A stretch of DNA of 64,000 nucleotides. Origin: an uncultured Lachnospiraceae bacterium. Its GTDB lineage: Bacteria > Bacillota > Clostridia > Lachnospirales > Lachnospiraceae. Below, piece after piece: positions 1 to 6,524 of the stretch (position 1 is its first letter; every line of letters starts with the position of its first letter). Where the stretch lies: the NCBI GenBank assembly GCA_947564735.1, contig CANOEC010000002.1, positions 62,001 through 126,000 on the forward strand. Direction: 5' to 3'. Under the pieces are notes generated by a model. It was not told the DNA's origin and ran no database searches. It saw nothing but the letters and a program-made list of their open reading frames with translations. A program made the translations under genes and the position numbers.

Positions 1-407
1 ATAGTATGATTGTTTATTTCAATTACCGTTGCCTGAAATATCGTAGTAATTTCATGATTCCATTCGTACTCCGATTGTAAACCATCCGGTATCTCGGATA
101 CACCAATTTCTCTGTACAGCATAATCGTATCAAGATTTCTTCCGTAAATATTGACAATCCATTCATCCGCAGAATATCCTTGATACTCGAACACTTTGTC
201 CTTCTTGTCGCCGTCAACAATACCTATCTGCTCACCGCAATCTGCTTTTGAAACAGCACAATATGGGACATAAGTTTTTTCTTCCCAAATGATGGCAGAA
301 TAATCGTCGTTCACATCTGTAACCATATCTGCTAACTCTTGTTTTCCGCAAGCAGTAAGTGCAAACACCATGATTGATAGAAACATTCTATTTATATATT
401 TTTTCAT
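1..407 (-). CDS. Putative lipoprotein, 3' end beyond the window
   Basis: Reading down from an ATG at 405-407, an open frame of about 135 codons runs off the left edge. The first 20 residues form a lipoprotein signal: MKK, a hydrophobic stretch, then LTAC with Cys20 as the expected lipidated residue. The mature part is polar and acidic and has no motif I recognise, so only export and membrane anchoring can be proposed. It faces away from the next gene. The product family and total length cannot be judged because the C-terminus is missing. Confidence 0.6.
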   Translation of the reverse strand, partial: MKKYINRMFLSIMVFALTACGKQELADMVTDVNDDYSAIIWEEKTYVPYCAVSKADCGEQIGIVDGDKKDKVFEYQGYSADEWIVNIYGRNLDTIMLYREIGVSEIPDGLQSEYEWNHEITTIFQATVIEINNHT

Positions 408-530
408 TACGTATTCCCCTATCCTATCAGTTTTCTATTATTATAATACCTCTCCACTAGATTGCAAGCCAATTTGTGTATAACCACACTTTACATGCTC
501 AAAGGGGATTTTGCGCAGACAGTTTGCATT

Positions 531-557
531 AACGGTAATTCTGCTTGAAAGAAAAGC
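531..557. repeat. Dispersed 27-bp repeat, copy 1
   Basis: The segment beginning ACGGTAATTCTGC and ending in AAAGAAAAGCC recurs almost exactly at 2309-2336. Here it lies in the 245-bp gap between the lipoprotein and the next gene. The copy at 2309 directly adjoins a truncated copy of a small ORF, so this may be a remnant of a once longer duplicated segment. Confidence 0.6.
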
Positions 558-652
558 CTATTGTTCCTATCTATATAGTAATGGGATATGAACAAATGGA
601 CTATTATATCCCGATAGAAGCGAAATAAAAAAGATTTAGAAGAAAGATAAAA

Positions 653-1312
653 ATGTTTGAAAGATTATTGGATAAGTCTGCTATTCCAACAAGAGACGAA
701 CTAACAGAATATTGTGGACTTAATAAAGAACGCTTTATCAAGCTGAACAGTTTCCTAGCTGAAAAATGGGAACAGAGGAAAGTACAAGAAAACTATCACC
801 TTGACATCTTCCCGCTTTTCAGTAAAATAATAAAGGAAAAAGCTTATATATATTTAGGAGTGCTTAGAATGGATGAATTTCTCGAATGGTTAAAAGAAAA
901 TAAAATCAGCGTTAATGGTAAATACAAAGGAAAACGCTGGGGTTCTGTTACTAAGTTAGAACACGATGAATGGCATATCCGTATATGCGTTCAATATGAC
1001 GAATTTTTGGATACGGTCCTATCGAACGAAACTATTGCAATGCAGGAACTTGTCAAAATGCGTACTGGTCATGGTGAATGCGGAAGATGTATTGAAGGTA
1101 AATGCGCGTTTACCGGTTTTGATTTAGTGAATCCGACCAAAGAACAGATTGAACTTGCAAAAAGATTAATCATATTTAGAATGAATGCTATAAAGGACGG
1201 GCGTATCCCGAAATGCAGTTATATAAAAATATCAAAGCGAGGCGAAGCACTCGAACCGTGTGCGGTGTGCAAGGTATGCGATCCTAAATGCAAGGCAATG
1301 AAAAAATGCTGA
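653..1312 (+). CDS. Composite ORF: DUF3788-like N-terminus joined to a Cys-rich protein
   Basis: The 219-aa frame looks like two pieces. Residues 1 to about 55 (FERLLDK, PT..EL, YCG) resemble the start of DUF3788 proteins, but the conserved DUF3788 core does not follow. From Met73 (ATG at 869) the rest is a different, basic, Cys-rich domain with CGRCIEGKC near the middle and CAVCKVCDPKC at the end, which could bind metal. A good AGGAG lies at 856-860, eight bases before the ATG at 869, whereas the 653 start has only a weak AAGAAAG. The working gene may therefore be 869-1312, with an in-frame truncated DUF3788 remnant upstream. Base composition is AT-rich like its neighbours. Function unknown. 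Confidence 0.55.
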   Translation: MFERLLDKSAIPTRDELTEYCGLNKERFIKLNSFLAEKWEQRKVQENYHLDIFPLFSKIIKEKAYIYLGVLRMDEFLEWLKENKISVNGKYKGKRWGSVTKLEHDEWHIRICVQYDEFLDTVLSNETIAMQELVKMRTGHGECGRCIEGKCAFTGFDLVNPTKEQIELAKRLIIFRMNAIKDGRIPKCSYIKISKRGEALEPCAVCKVCDPKCKAMKKC

Positions 1313-1399
1313 TTTTATACCCAAATAAACTGGACGAATATCTAAAGTATGATAGTGTAATTGATTACGACAATAAATCATAAGTTTATGGTGTGAAAT

Positions 1400-2248
1400 A
1401 TGGAACATATAATTACGTTGGACAAAATCGTAACAGATTTTAATGTTACAGAACATTGTATTGATTGTATGTGTGGAAAAAAATTAATTAAATTTGATAA
1501 ATCTTCCCACGAGATTATCTGTCAACAGCCGATTTTCGAGAAAGAAGGGCTCTCAAGGAAACTAGTTGCTGATGATGGACAGATTTTTTTATATGATTTT
1601 TGCACACTTTATGTTTTCAATCAGGAAAGGTATGAACTTATTGGCAAATGGCAATTGGGTAATGATTTACGTTCTGATATATGTGAAATAGCAGTTGATC
1701 GTAATACAATTTATTGTTCTATTCGAAATGGAAAGATTATTACTGTTGACAGACGGTCGTATCAAATAGAGGAGTTTATTGTTTCCGAAAGCAGTATGTG
1801 GAGTATCAAAACATATCATTCATACATAGTTTGCGGAACAGTGGACGGGAAAATACTGGTATTAGATAAATCGACTCTTTCCATTGAACAAGAACTTGTT
1901 TTAGGGAAGAAAAATATAGGCAGTTTATATATTGATGGAGAAACGTTATATGCCGCAAGTCATGATGGTAAACTTTTCAAAATCAGTATGCGAAACTTTG
2001 AAATCGAATCTTCAATGAAGAATGTACACAAAAAAATGTTTCATTGTGTCGGAATCTATAAGGATACGCTGATAACTGTTTCCTATCCTTGCTCAGAAAT
2101 CGCCTTTTGGAAGAAAGATACCTTAGAAAAGATAAAAGTAATGAATGTTCCATTAAAATTGTCAGGGCGGACACATATAGAACATGATTTTATGTATCTA
2201 TCTTCTCGCAACATTTTAGGGATTGACAGGATAAAATTAAATGAGTAG
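1400..2248 (+). CDS. WD40/PQQ-like beta-propeller protein
   Basis: This 282-aa soluble protein is built of repeated blocks of about 40 residues with the pattern of propeller blades: a hydrophobic strand, a short turn, then DG or NGK followed by a strand (for example CGTVDGKILVLD and AASHDGKLFKIS). There is no signal peptide or membrane segment. Such proteins usually act as protein-binding scaffolds; no catalytic residues are visible. The gene follows the composite ORF by 87 bp on the same strand and shares its AT-rich composition. No specific function can be assigned. Confidence 0.6.
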   Translation: MEHIITLDKIVTDFNVTEHCIDCMCGKKLIKFDKSSHEIICQQPIFEKEGLSRKLVADDGQIFLYDFCTLYVFNQERYELIGKWQLGNDLRSDICEIAVDRNTIYCSIRNGKIITVDRRSYQIEEFIVSESSMWSIKTYHSYIVCGTVDGKILVLDKSTLSIEQELVLGKKNIGSLYIDGETLYAASHDGKLFKISMRNFEIESSMKNVHKKMFHCVGIYKDTLITVSYPCSEIAFWKKDTLEKIKVMNVPLKLSGRTHIEHDFMYLSSRNILGIDRIKLNE

Positions 2249-2253
2249 CAAAT

Positions 2254-2310
2254 ATATGTCGTAATTATTTTCTCCGCAAGACAGCTTATGGGAATCTCTT
2301 TATGCATGCA
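2254..2310 (-). pseudogene. Truncated copy of the 47-aa ORF found upstream of the DUF1848 gene
   Basis: On the minus strand this stretch encodes MHKEIPISCLAEKIITTY. It is nearly identical in DNA and protein to the first 18 residues of the small ORF at 6261-6404, then the similarity stops. It has no partner gene here and continues into unrelated sequence, so it is a broken duplicate. Confidence 0.6.
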
Positions 2311-2336
2311 CGGTAATTCTGCTTGAAAGAAAAGCC
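2309..2336. repeat. Dispersed 27-bp repeat, copy 2
   Basis: Second copy of the repeat at 531-557, directly abutting the truncated small-ORF copy. The two copies flank the segment with the composite ORF and the propeller gene, in direct orientation. Confidence 0.6.
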
Positions 2337-2341
2337 AAAAC

Positions 2342-2455
2342 ATGATATTGTATAGGTACAAAAGAGGAAACAACCGCCCACAAAGTGGTTGAACTCCCGA
2401 TGGCTATATAAGCCTACCTGTACCGGTCAAGTAACAAGGTAGGTCTATTTATTTT
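2342..2455 (+). other. Remnant of a holin-like (type I) toxin gene with its terminator
   Basis: A 16-codon frame at 2342-2392 ends KRGNNRPPQSG, which resembles the C-terminus of the small putative holin-like toxins of Firmicutes; the hydrophobic N-terminal part is missing. It is followed by a strong hairpin (CCTACCT at 2413-2419 pairing with AGGTAGG at 2437-2443) and a T-rich run, as expected for a terminator. I read this as a decayed type I toxin locus or its leftover 3' region. The family assignment is from memory of the C-terminal pattern only. Confidence 0.35.
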
Positions 2456-2592
2456 CGCTTATTGTTCCTCTCTGCCATTCTATCATATTATTTCTTTTAC
2501 GACAATTTATTTTTTGATTTTCATTCGACGACCAAATTATAACACAAATAAATCAAGCAAAAAGATTTCTCATTATCTTTAATCTTTATGAC

Positions 2593-2712
2593 AAAGCTGG
2601 GGAAAAAATTTTTTTGGCAACCGCAATAAAAGAATCTCTTAAATTAAAATATAATCTGGAATATGAAATGATATCAATAGACCATTTACTTAAAATGACA
2701 TCAAAAATTTAG
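2593..2712 (+). pseudogene. 5' fragment of a CPT-like kinase gene
   Basis: From 2614 to the stop at 2710-2712 the frame reads LATAIKESLKLK, then NLEYEMISID and LKMTS. This matches residues 18-47 of the intact kinase encoded at 36973-37473 with only a few changes. Just upstream, DNA resembling the P-loop codons is present but frame-disrupted. The fragment stops directly at the ribosome binding site of the NUDIX gene. The matching 3' end of the same kinase gene lies beyond the NUDIX gene at 3254. Confidence 0.75.
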
Positions 2713-2727
2713 AGGAGTGACAGATAA

Positions 2728-3219
2728 ATGATTTTTAAATATTGCGCAGAATGTGGTCATAAATTAGAAGATATTAAATGTGGGGATGATGATTGTAAGA
2801 TTTGCCCGTTGTGTAAAAAAATATATGGTAATAATCCTCTTCCCGTTGTAGAGGTATTAGTAGTCAATGAGTTTAATGAAATACTTCTATTAAAGCAGAA
2901 TTACCTATCAGAAACTAAATGGACAGTCGTATCTGGCTATATGATAGATGGGGAGACAATTGAGGATGCTATTGCACGAGAGGTAAAGGAAGAAACCGGG
3001 CAGGATGTCTTAAGGTGTAAATATATATCAAGTTATTACTTTGCACCTAAGCAGCTTATTATGATTGGATTTATTGCTTATGTAAAGAAATCATGTTTTT
3101 CTAACTCTGATGAAGTGGATGACATTAAATGGTATAAAATGGATGATGTAAATGATGTTATAGCCCGTGAAAATAATTGCTCTGGTATGCATTGGGATAA
3201 ATGCAGAGATTTTTTATAA
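2728..3219 (+). CDS. NUDIX hydrolase with N-terminal zinc ribbon
   Basis: The 163-aa protein begins with a zinc-ribbon-like segment (Cys6, Cys9, Cys26, Cys29) followed by a NUDIX fold. The NUDIX box starts at Gly70 and fits GX5EX7REXXEEXG (Glu76, Arg84, Glu85, Glu88, Glu89, Gly91), so metal-dependent hydrolysis of a nucleoside diphosphate derivative is expected. The substrate cannot be told, although a ribbon before the box recalls NADH pyrophosphatase-type enzymes. AGGAG at 2712-2716 sets the start. The gene sits between two remnants of a kinase gene and is followed by that gene's terminator, which suggests that it arrived by insertion or recombination. Confidence 0.85.
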   Translation: MIFKYCAECGHKLEDIKCGDDDCKICPLCKKIYGNNPLPVVEVLVVNEFNEILLLKQNYLSETKWTVVSGYMIDGETIEDAIAREVKEETGQDVLRCKYISSYYFAPKQLIMIGFIAYVKKSCFSNSDEVDDIKWYKMDDVNDVIARENNCSGMHWDKCRDFL

Positions 3220-3253
3220 TTCCTGTTTGCCTAACACCACTACCACAAGCACA

Positions 3254-3290
3254 ACAAAATAATAATACAGCGTCAGAGCGCGTATAGAAA
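3254..3290 (+). pseudogene. 3' fragment of the CPT-like kinase gene
   Basis: The sequence from CAAAATAATAATACAG through GAGCGCGTATAG aligns with the last ten codons and stop of the kinase gene at 36973-37000 (minus strand) with only small indels, and it runs into the same terminator hairpin. With the 5' fragment at 2593-2712 it brackets the NUDIX gene. Confidence 0.65.
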
Positions 3291-3314
3291 TCAAATCTAT
3301 GCGCTCTATTTTTT
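3275..3314 (+). terminator. Intrinsic terminator after the NUDIX gene
   Basis: AGAGCGC...ATAGA pairs with TCTAT-GCGCTCT (3301-3307), followed by a T-run. The same stem, with the kinase stop codon inside it, ends the intact kinase gene at 36953-36983. Confidence 0.75.
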
Positions 3315-3400
3315 GTAAAGGAGCAGGGAATGACAAAATTATCCGACTGATAGGGGTCTGAAATAATACCGTCATGCAACGAAATCTCAGACTTTTCCCC

Positions 3401-4798
3401 TCACTTACCCGCTCTTTCATTTGAAGTATACGAGTCAAAATCTATATATTCTATGTAGACATTTTGAATATCCAGTCCAAGCTCTTCAGCTGCAAGGGAT
3501 TTTAGCTCACTCTGCATATCAGAAGTAAGATTTTTTTCTTGGCTTACAATGACAATATTTATATATGCCTCCGTAATTTCACCATCCAAATCGCCTAAAA
3601 ACACATATGCCTCTGCAATATTTTCTTCATCATAACTGCGCAGCACTTTTTTCAGCTCAATCTCTTTAATACGCTTCTGGTCTTGTGGCAGAGGAAAATT
3701 ATCCGCGTAATGATGTTCACTTTCCACCTCGTGTAAAGTATTAAGCCCCAAAACAGCAGAGGCAATCGTAACCAGCATTACGCCTGCTGCAATCACTGTT
3801 TTTTTGGAATATCTTTGATGTTTCATAATCGCATCCAGCCTTTCTTTCAAATTCTTTTTGTCTTCAAACATCGTTATCGGAAAAGGCGTTTTTCTTATCG
3901 AATCAGATGCAACTGCAATCAATGTATCACCGTATTGTTGCATTTCACTAACATCAAACCTCTTTATTGCAGATTCATCACACGCTAATTCACATGCCTG
4001 GTTCATCTCTCGGCGCACCCGATAGACCAGTGGATTAAACCAGTGTATGGAAACAACAAAAACAAACAGCCATTTCACAAAAATATCATGCCTTTTCATA
4101 TGTATCACTTCATGGAGCAGAATATTCCGAAGATTTATGTCCTCATATGTTTTATCAGGCAAAAGAACCGCCGGATGAAAGAAGCCAACTAAAATGGGTG
4201 TTTCCACCATTGCATTTTTGTATAGCCGCAAAGTCTTTTTGCCTTCTAACAGGTTATTTAACAACTTTATTTCCCGCTCATTGGCACTCCTATTGTGTTT
4301 CCCAAGTTTTCGAACATAACACACATAGCATAGAATATGGACGCCAAGAACCAGAATCATCCCTAATTGCCAGAAAACAAATAAAATAACTGCGGCACTT
4401 GGAAAACAAGAAAATCTGCTTCGCAGATTATCTTGGGAAGAACCTTCGGTTCTTCCACATTTGTCGAAATTTCCTATACTACAAGAAAATCTGCTTCGCA
4501 GATTATCTTGGGAAGAATGCTGTGCAGATACTGTATCAGAAACCCACTGTGCAATATCATACACCGTTTTCATTGGCATTAGTGAATCATTCGCTATCGG
4601 AATCACAATGATTTTTGATACCGGCAGCATCAAAGCGATTACTACCGAAAACCACATATAATATTGAAATGACTTGGGAAGTTTATCTTTTATCACCGGT
4701 TTTAAAAGAAATAGAAAAATTGATAGTATACTGCCCGTCAAGGTCATTGAAAAAATGAGCTTCACTATCTCCACAGCATATTCTTCCATAACAGTCAT
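3401..4798 (-). CDS. BlaR1/MecR1-type M56 sensor metallopeptidase with repeat insertion
   Basis: The 465-aa membrane protein has hydrophobic helices near residues 10-33, 47-68, 136-161 and 238-256 and the zinc metallopeptidase motif HEVIH at 229-233 with a downstream Glu in the ELACDE segment. In this family the protease domain inactivates a BlaI-type repressor when an outer sensor domain detects a beta-lactam or other cell-wall stress. The C-terminal extracellular part here is short and lacks a penicillin-binding domain, so the signal is unknown. Residues 95-131 (nt 4406-4516) are an in-frame insertion of a palindromic DNA repeat: SSQDNLRSRFSC appears twice with a 25-residue period. The start overlaps the regulator stop in an ATGA. 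Confidence 0.85.
   Translation of the reverse strand: MTVMEEYAVEIVKLIFSMTLTGSILSIFLFLLKPVIKDKLPKSFQYYMWFSVVIALMLPVSKIIVIPIANDSLMPMKTVYDIAQWVSDTVSAQHSSQDNLRSRFSCSIGNFDKCGRTEGSSQDNLRSRFSCFPSAAVILFVFWQLGMILVLGVHILCYVCYVRKLGKHNRSANEREIKLLNNLLEGKKTLRLYKNAMVETPILVGFFHPAVLLPDKTYEDINLRNILLHEVIHMKRHDIFVKWLFVFVVSIHWFNPLVYRVRREMNQACELACDESAIKRFDVSEMQQYGDTLIAVASDSIRKTPFPITMFEDKKNLKERLDAIMKHQRYSKKTVIAAGVMLVTIASAVLGLNTLHEVESEHHYADNFPLPQDQKRIKEIELKKVLRSYDEENIAEAYVFLGDLDGEITEAYINIVIVSQEKNLTSDMQSELKSLAAEELGLDIQNVYIEYIDFDSYTSNERAGK
4406..4516. repeat. Palindromic repeat units inserted in frame in the M56 gene
   Basis: One full 75-bp unit (4407-4481) and one partial unit (from 4482) begin CAAGAAAATCTGCTTCGCAG. 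The unit contains two self-complementary parts, ATCTGC-TTC-GCAGAT and GAACC-TTC-GGTTC. The same family forms three tandem copies at 63471-63698 with a 76-bp period; here the period is 75 bp, which keeps the reading frame. The translated insert is hydrophilic and falls in a loop between membrane helices. Confidence 0.85.
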
Positions 4799-5178
4799 TT
4801 ATTCTCGTCCCCCATTCGGAAATACTGCTTTAGTTCATCAATATCCGCTTCTGTAAGTTCCCCGCTTTGACAGAGCGCCGCGACAAAATTCTTTGTACTG
4901 CCTTCATAAAGTTTATCGATTAAACTTTTTTTCTTATGTCCGACATAATCTTCTTTTGTGATATTGGGCACATAATAATGAATCTCTTTCTCTTGAATCG
5001 AAATCGCGCCTTTTTTCTGCAGCCTTCTTAAAAGTGTTGCAATTGTAGATTTCTCCCAACCCATTTTATCGCTCAACTCCATACGGATATCACTAAACGA
5101 TACAGCCCGTTTATCCCGCCATAGTATTCTCATCACCTCAAGTTCAGCATCAGAAATCTTAAAACTTATTGTACACAT
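4795..5178 (-). CDS. BlaI/MecI/CopY-family repressor
   Basis: The 127-aa winged-helix protein begins with the family signature ISDAELEVMRILW and a basic recognition region (STIATLLRRLQKKGAI), then a dimerisation tail. Such repressors bind TACA-N-TGTA dyads and are cut by the partner M56 protease. I choose the ATG at 5178, which has GGAG six bases upstream; an ATG four codons earlier (5190) has a poorer site. The gene overlaps the M56 gene by four bases, so the two are translationally coupled. No beta-lactamase gene is adjacent, so the regulated target is unknown apart from the operon itself. Confidence 0.9.
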   Translation of the reverse strand: MCTISFKISDAELEVMRILWRDKRAVSFSDIRMELSDKMGWEKSTIATLLRRLQKKGAISIQEKEIHYYVPNITKEDYVGHKKKSLIDKLYEGSTKNFVAALCQSGELTEADIDELKQYFRMGDENK

Positions 5179-5196
5179 GCTAATCTCCATTCCGTC

Positions 5197-5214
5197 GTGT
5201 TACATTTGTAACAC
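5197..5214. promoter_or_regulatory. BlaI-type operator dyad
   Basis: GTGTTACA-TT-TGTAACAC is a perfect 18-bp inverted repeat with the TACA/TGTA core typical of BlaI/MecI operators. It lies 18 bp before the repressor start codon, which indicates autoregulation. Confidence 0.8.
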
Positions 5215-5293
5215 GGTTAAATTATACTTTCCCTTTTCCTTTTTGTCAACTAAAATATTACTAAGCAATTCGTTATGCGAATTGTAACCGTTC

Positions 5294-5346
5294 AGCCTTC
5301 CATGTCAGTCAGACGCATTCGGATAGCTTCACTGGCATGGAAGGCT
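5294..5346. terminator. Inverted repeat over the DUF1848 gene 3' end
   Basis: AGCCTTCCATG (5294-5304) pairs with CATGGAAGGCT (5336-5346). The right arm lies inside the last codons of the DUF1848 gene. A short T-run follows on the plus strand only, so its direction of action is unclear. Confidence 0.4.
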
Positions 5347-6258
5347 TTTACATGACTTCACTTTCCGCTCCGTAATCCGGTCTTCTTCCGTAATCCGCCC
5401 GCACAGAATCGGAGACGCCGCATCATACAGACTGCATGTCCGCAATACCCGTTCCCTACTGTTATTCGCATAGCAATACAGACAGCCATTCCGGCACGTA
5501 TCATATGTCCCGACTTCGATACTCTCAACGCACCCGCACTCTTTTCTCTGATTCTTATCCTTTCCTGCCTGTATAGTGCATCCCGTAATCCGTTCAATCA
5601 ATTCCCTGTCGATACAGCAGTTGTGTGCAATCCCGCAGGCTGACAAGTCTATCTTCTCCGCACAGCTTACGACTTGTATGCCGTTTTCCCCAGCTATGCG
5701 CGCAAGCTCCCCCGCAAATGCCGCCAGCTCCCCGTCCGACAGCATGTATGGCGAAATCGCCGCCATGCTCTTTGCATTTTTGGCATAACTGTCTACAAAA
5801 CTAATGACACATTTTGACGTATAGCCCTGCAGGGCGTCTGCAATCTGTCCGAATGCTTTTAAATGGTATGCCGAAGTGTATCTGTCTGTAAAAAGAATCG
5901 GGTCGTAGCGCCAGATGACCCTTTCCGACCCGATGCTTTGCGACAATTCCTGAAAAATCGGAATCATATGCTTCTTTTTATGCGGAATATGACGCTCGAT
6001 ATCACTGCCGTATCCCGTGAGCGTAAACTGAAAATAGAACGGATACGGCTCCAGTTCTTCCAGTCTGTCTAACATCGGCTGGGGGTTCTTCGTCCAAAAC
6101 ACGATACAATCCACAACCTCAGGTGACAGCACAATCCTGCTAATCTGATGCGCATTCATGGGATTGCGCACATACAGATACCCCTCCTTTATTCTGTTAA
6201 AAAACCAGTCCGAATAGTAATTCGGGATATCCGTCCTGCGGCTTACGCTCAGTATCAT
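5329..6258 (-). CDS. DUF1848 family protein, probable Fe-S protein
   Basis: The 309-aa soluble protein has the DUF1848 pattern: an N-terminal SVSRRTDIP, a central FWTKNP segment, and a C-terminal cysteine cluster (CGCVES, then TYDTCRNGCLYCYAN). The spacing of the last cysteines, C-X3-C-X2-C, recalls a radical-SAM-like iron-sulfur site, but the function of the family is not established to my knowledge. GGGAGG lies seven bases before the ATG at 6258. The gene starts two bases after the stop of a 47-aa ORF on the same strand, so the two are probably cotranscribed. Confidence 0.8.
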   Translation of the reverse strand: MILSVSRRTDIPNYYSDWFFNRIKEGYLYVRNPMNAHQISRIVLSPEVVDCIVFWTKNPQPMLDRLEELEPYPFYFQFTLTGYGSDIERHIPHKKKHMIPIFQELSQSIGSERVIWRYDPILFTDRYTSAYHLKAFGQIADALQGYTSKCVISFVDSYAKNAKSMAAISPYMLSDGELAAFAGELARIAGENGIQVVSCAEKIDLSACGIAHNCCIDRELIERITGCTIQAGKDKNQRKECGCVESIEVGTYDTCRNGCLYCYANNSRERVLRTCSLYDAASPILCGRITEEDRITERKVKSCKSLPCQ

Positions 6259-6260
6259 GG

Positions 6261-6404
6261 TTATGCCTCCCTGCTGTGCTGGTCATTCATGTTTCTTTCA
6301 AATTCTATCGTCCGAATGATACCCGCTCTACAACTCATATCCAGTCCATTATATGTCGTAATTATTTCCTCCGCAAGACAACTTATGGGAATCTCTTTGT
6401 GCAT
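6261..6404 (-). CDS. Small 47-aa protein upstream of the DUF1848 gene
   Basis: An ATG at 6402-6404 opens a frame MHKEIPISCLAEEIITTYNG..., ending with TAA two bases before the DUF1848 start. It reads like a short helical protein with conserved Cys residues. Support for coding comes from the tight spacing to the next gene and from a second, truncated copy at 2254-2310 that conserves the protein with third-position-type changes. No clear ribosome binding site is seen before the ATG. Function unknown. Confidence 0.5.
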   Translation of the reverse strand: MHKEIPISCLAEEIITTYNGLDMSCRAGIIRTIEFERNMNDQHSREA

Positions 6405-6524
6405 ACAAAATAGTATTTGCTTTTTTTGTCATAAATTAATATAATACAAATATCACAATTCGCTTACATTTTGTAATATTTTTATAAAAAATGTGTATTC
6501 TATACTAAAAAAGGATGGCTAACC

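Noticed and set aside
2342-2455. Prophage remnant
   Set aside because: The holin-like similarity concerns a small toxin family. No phage structural, integrase or lysis genes are present.
6464-6476. TTACATTTTGTAA as a second BlaI operator before the ATPase gene
   Set aside because: The half-sites are spaced one base wider than in the perfect operator and the flanks do not match; such AT-rich dyads arise by chance.
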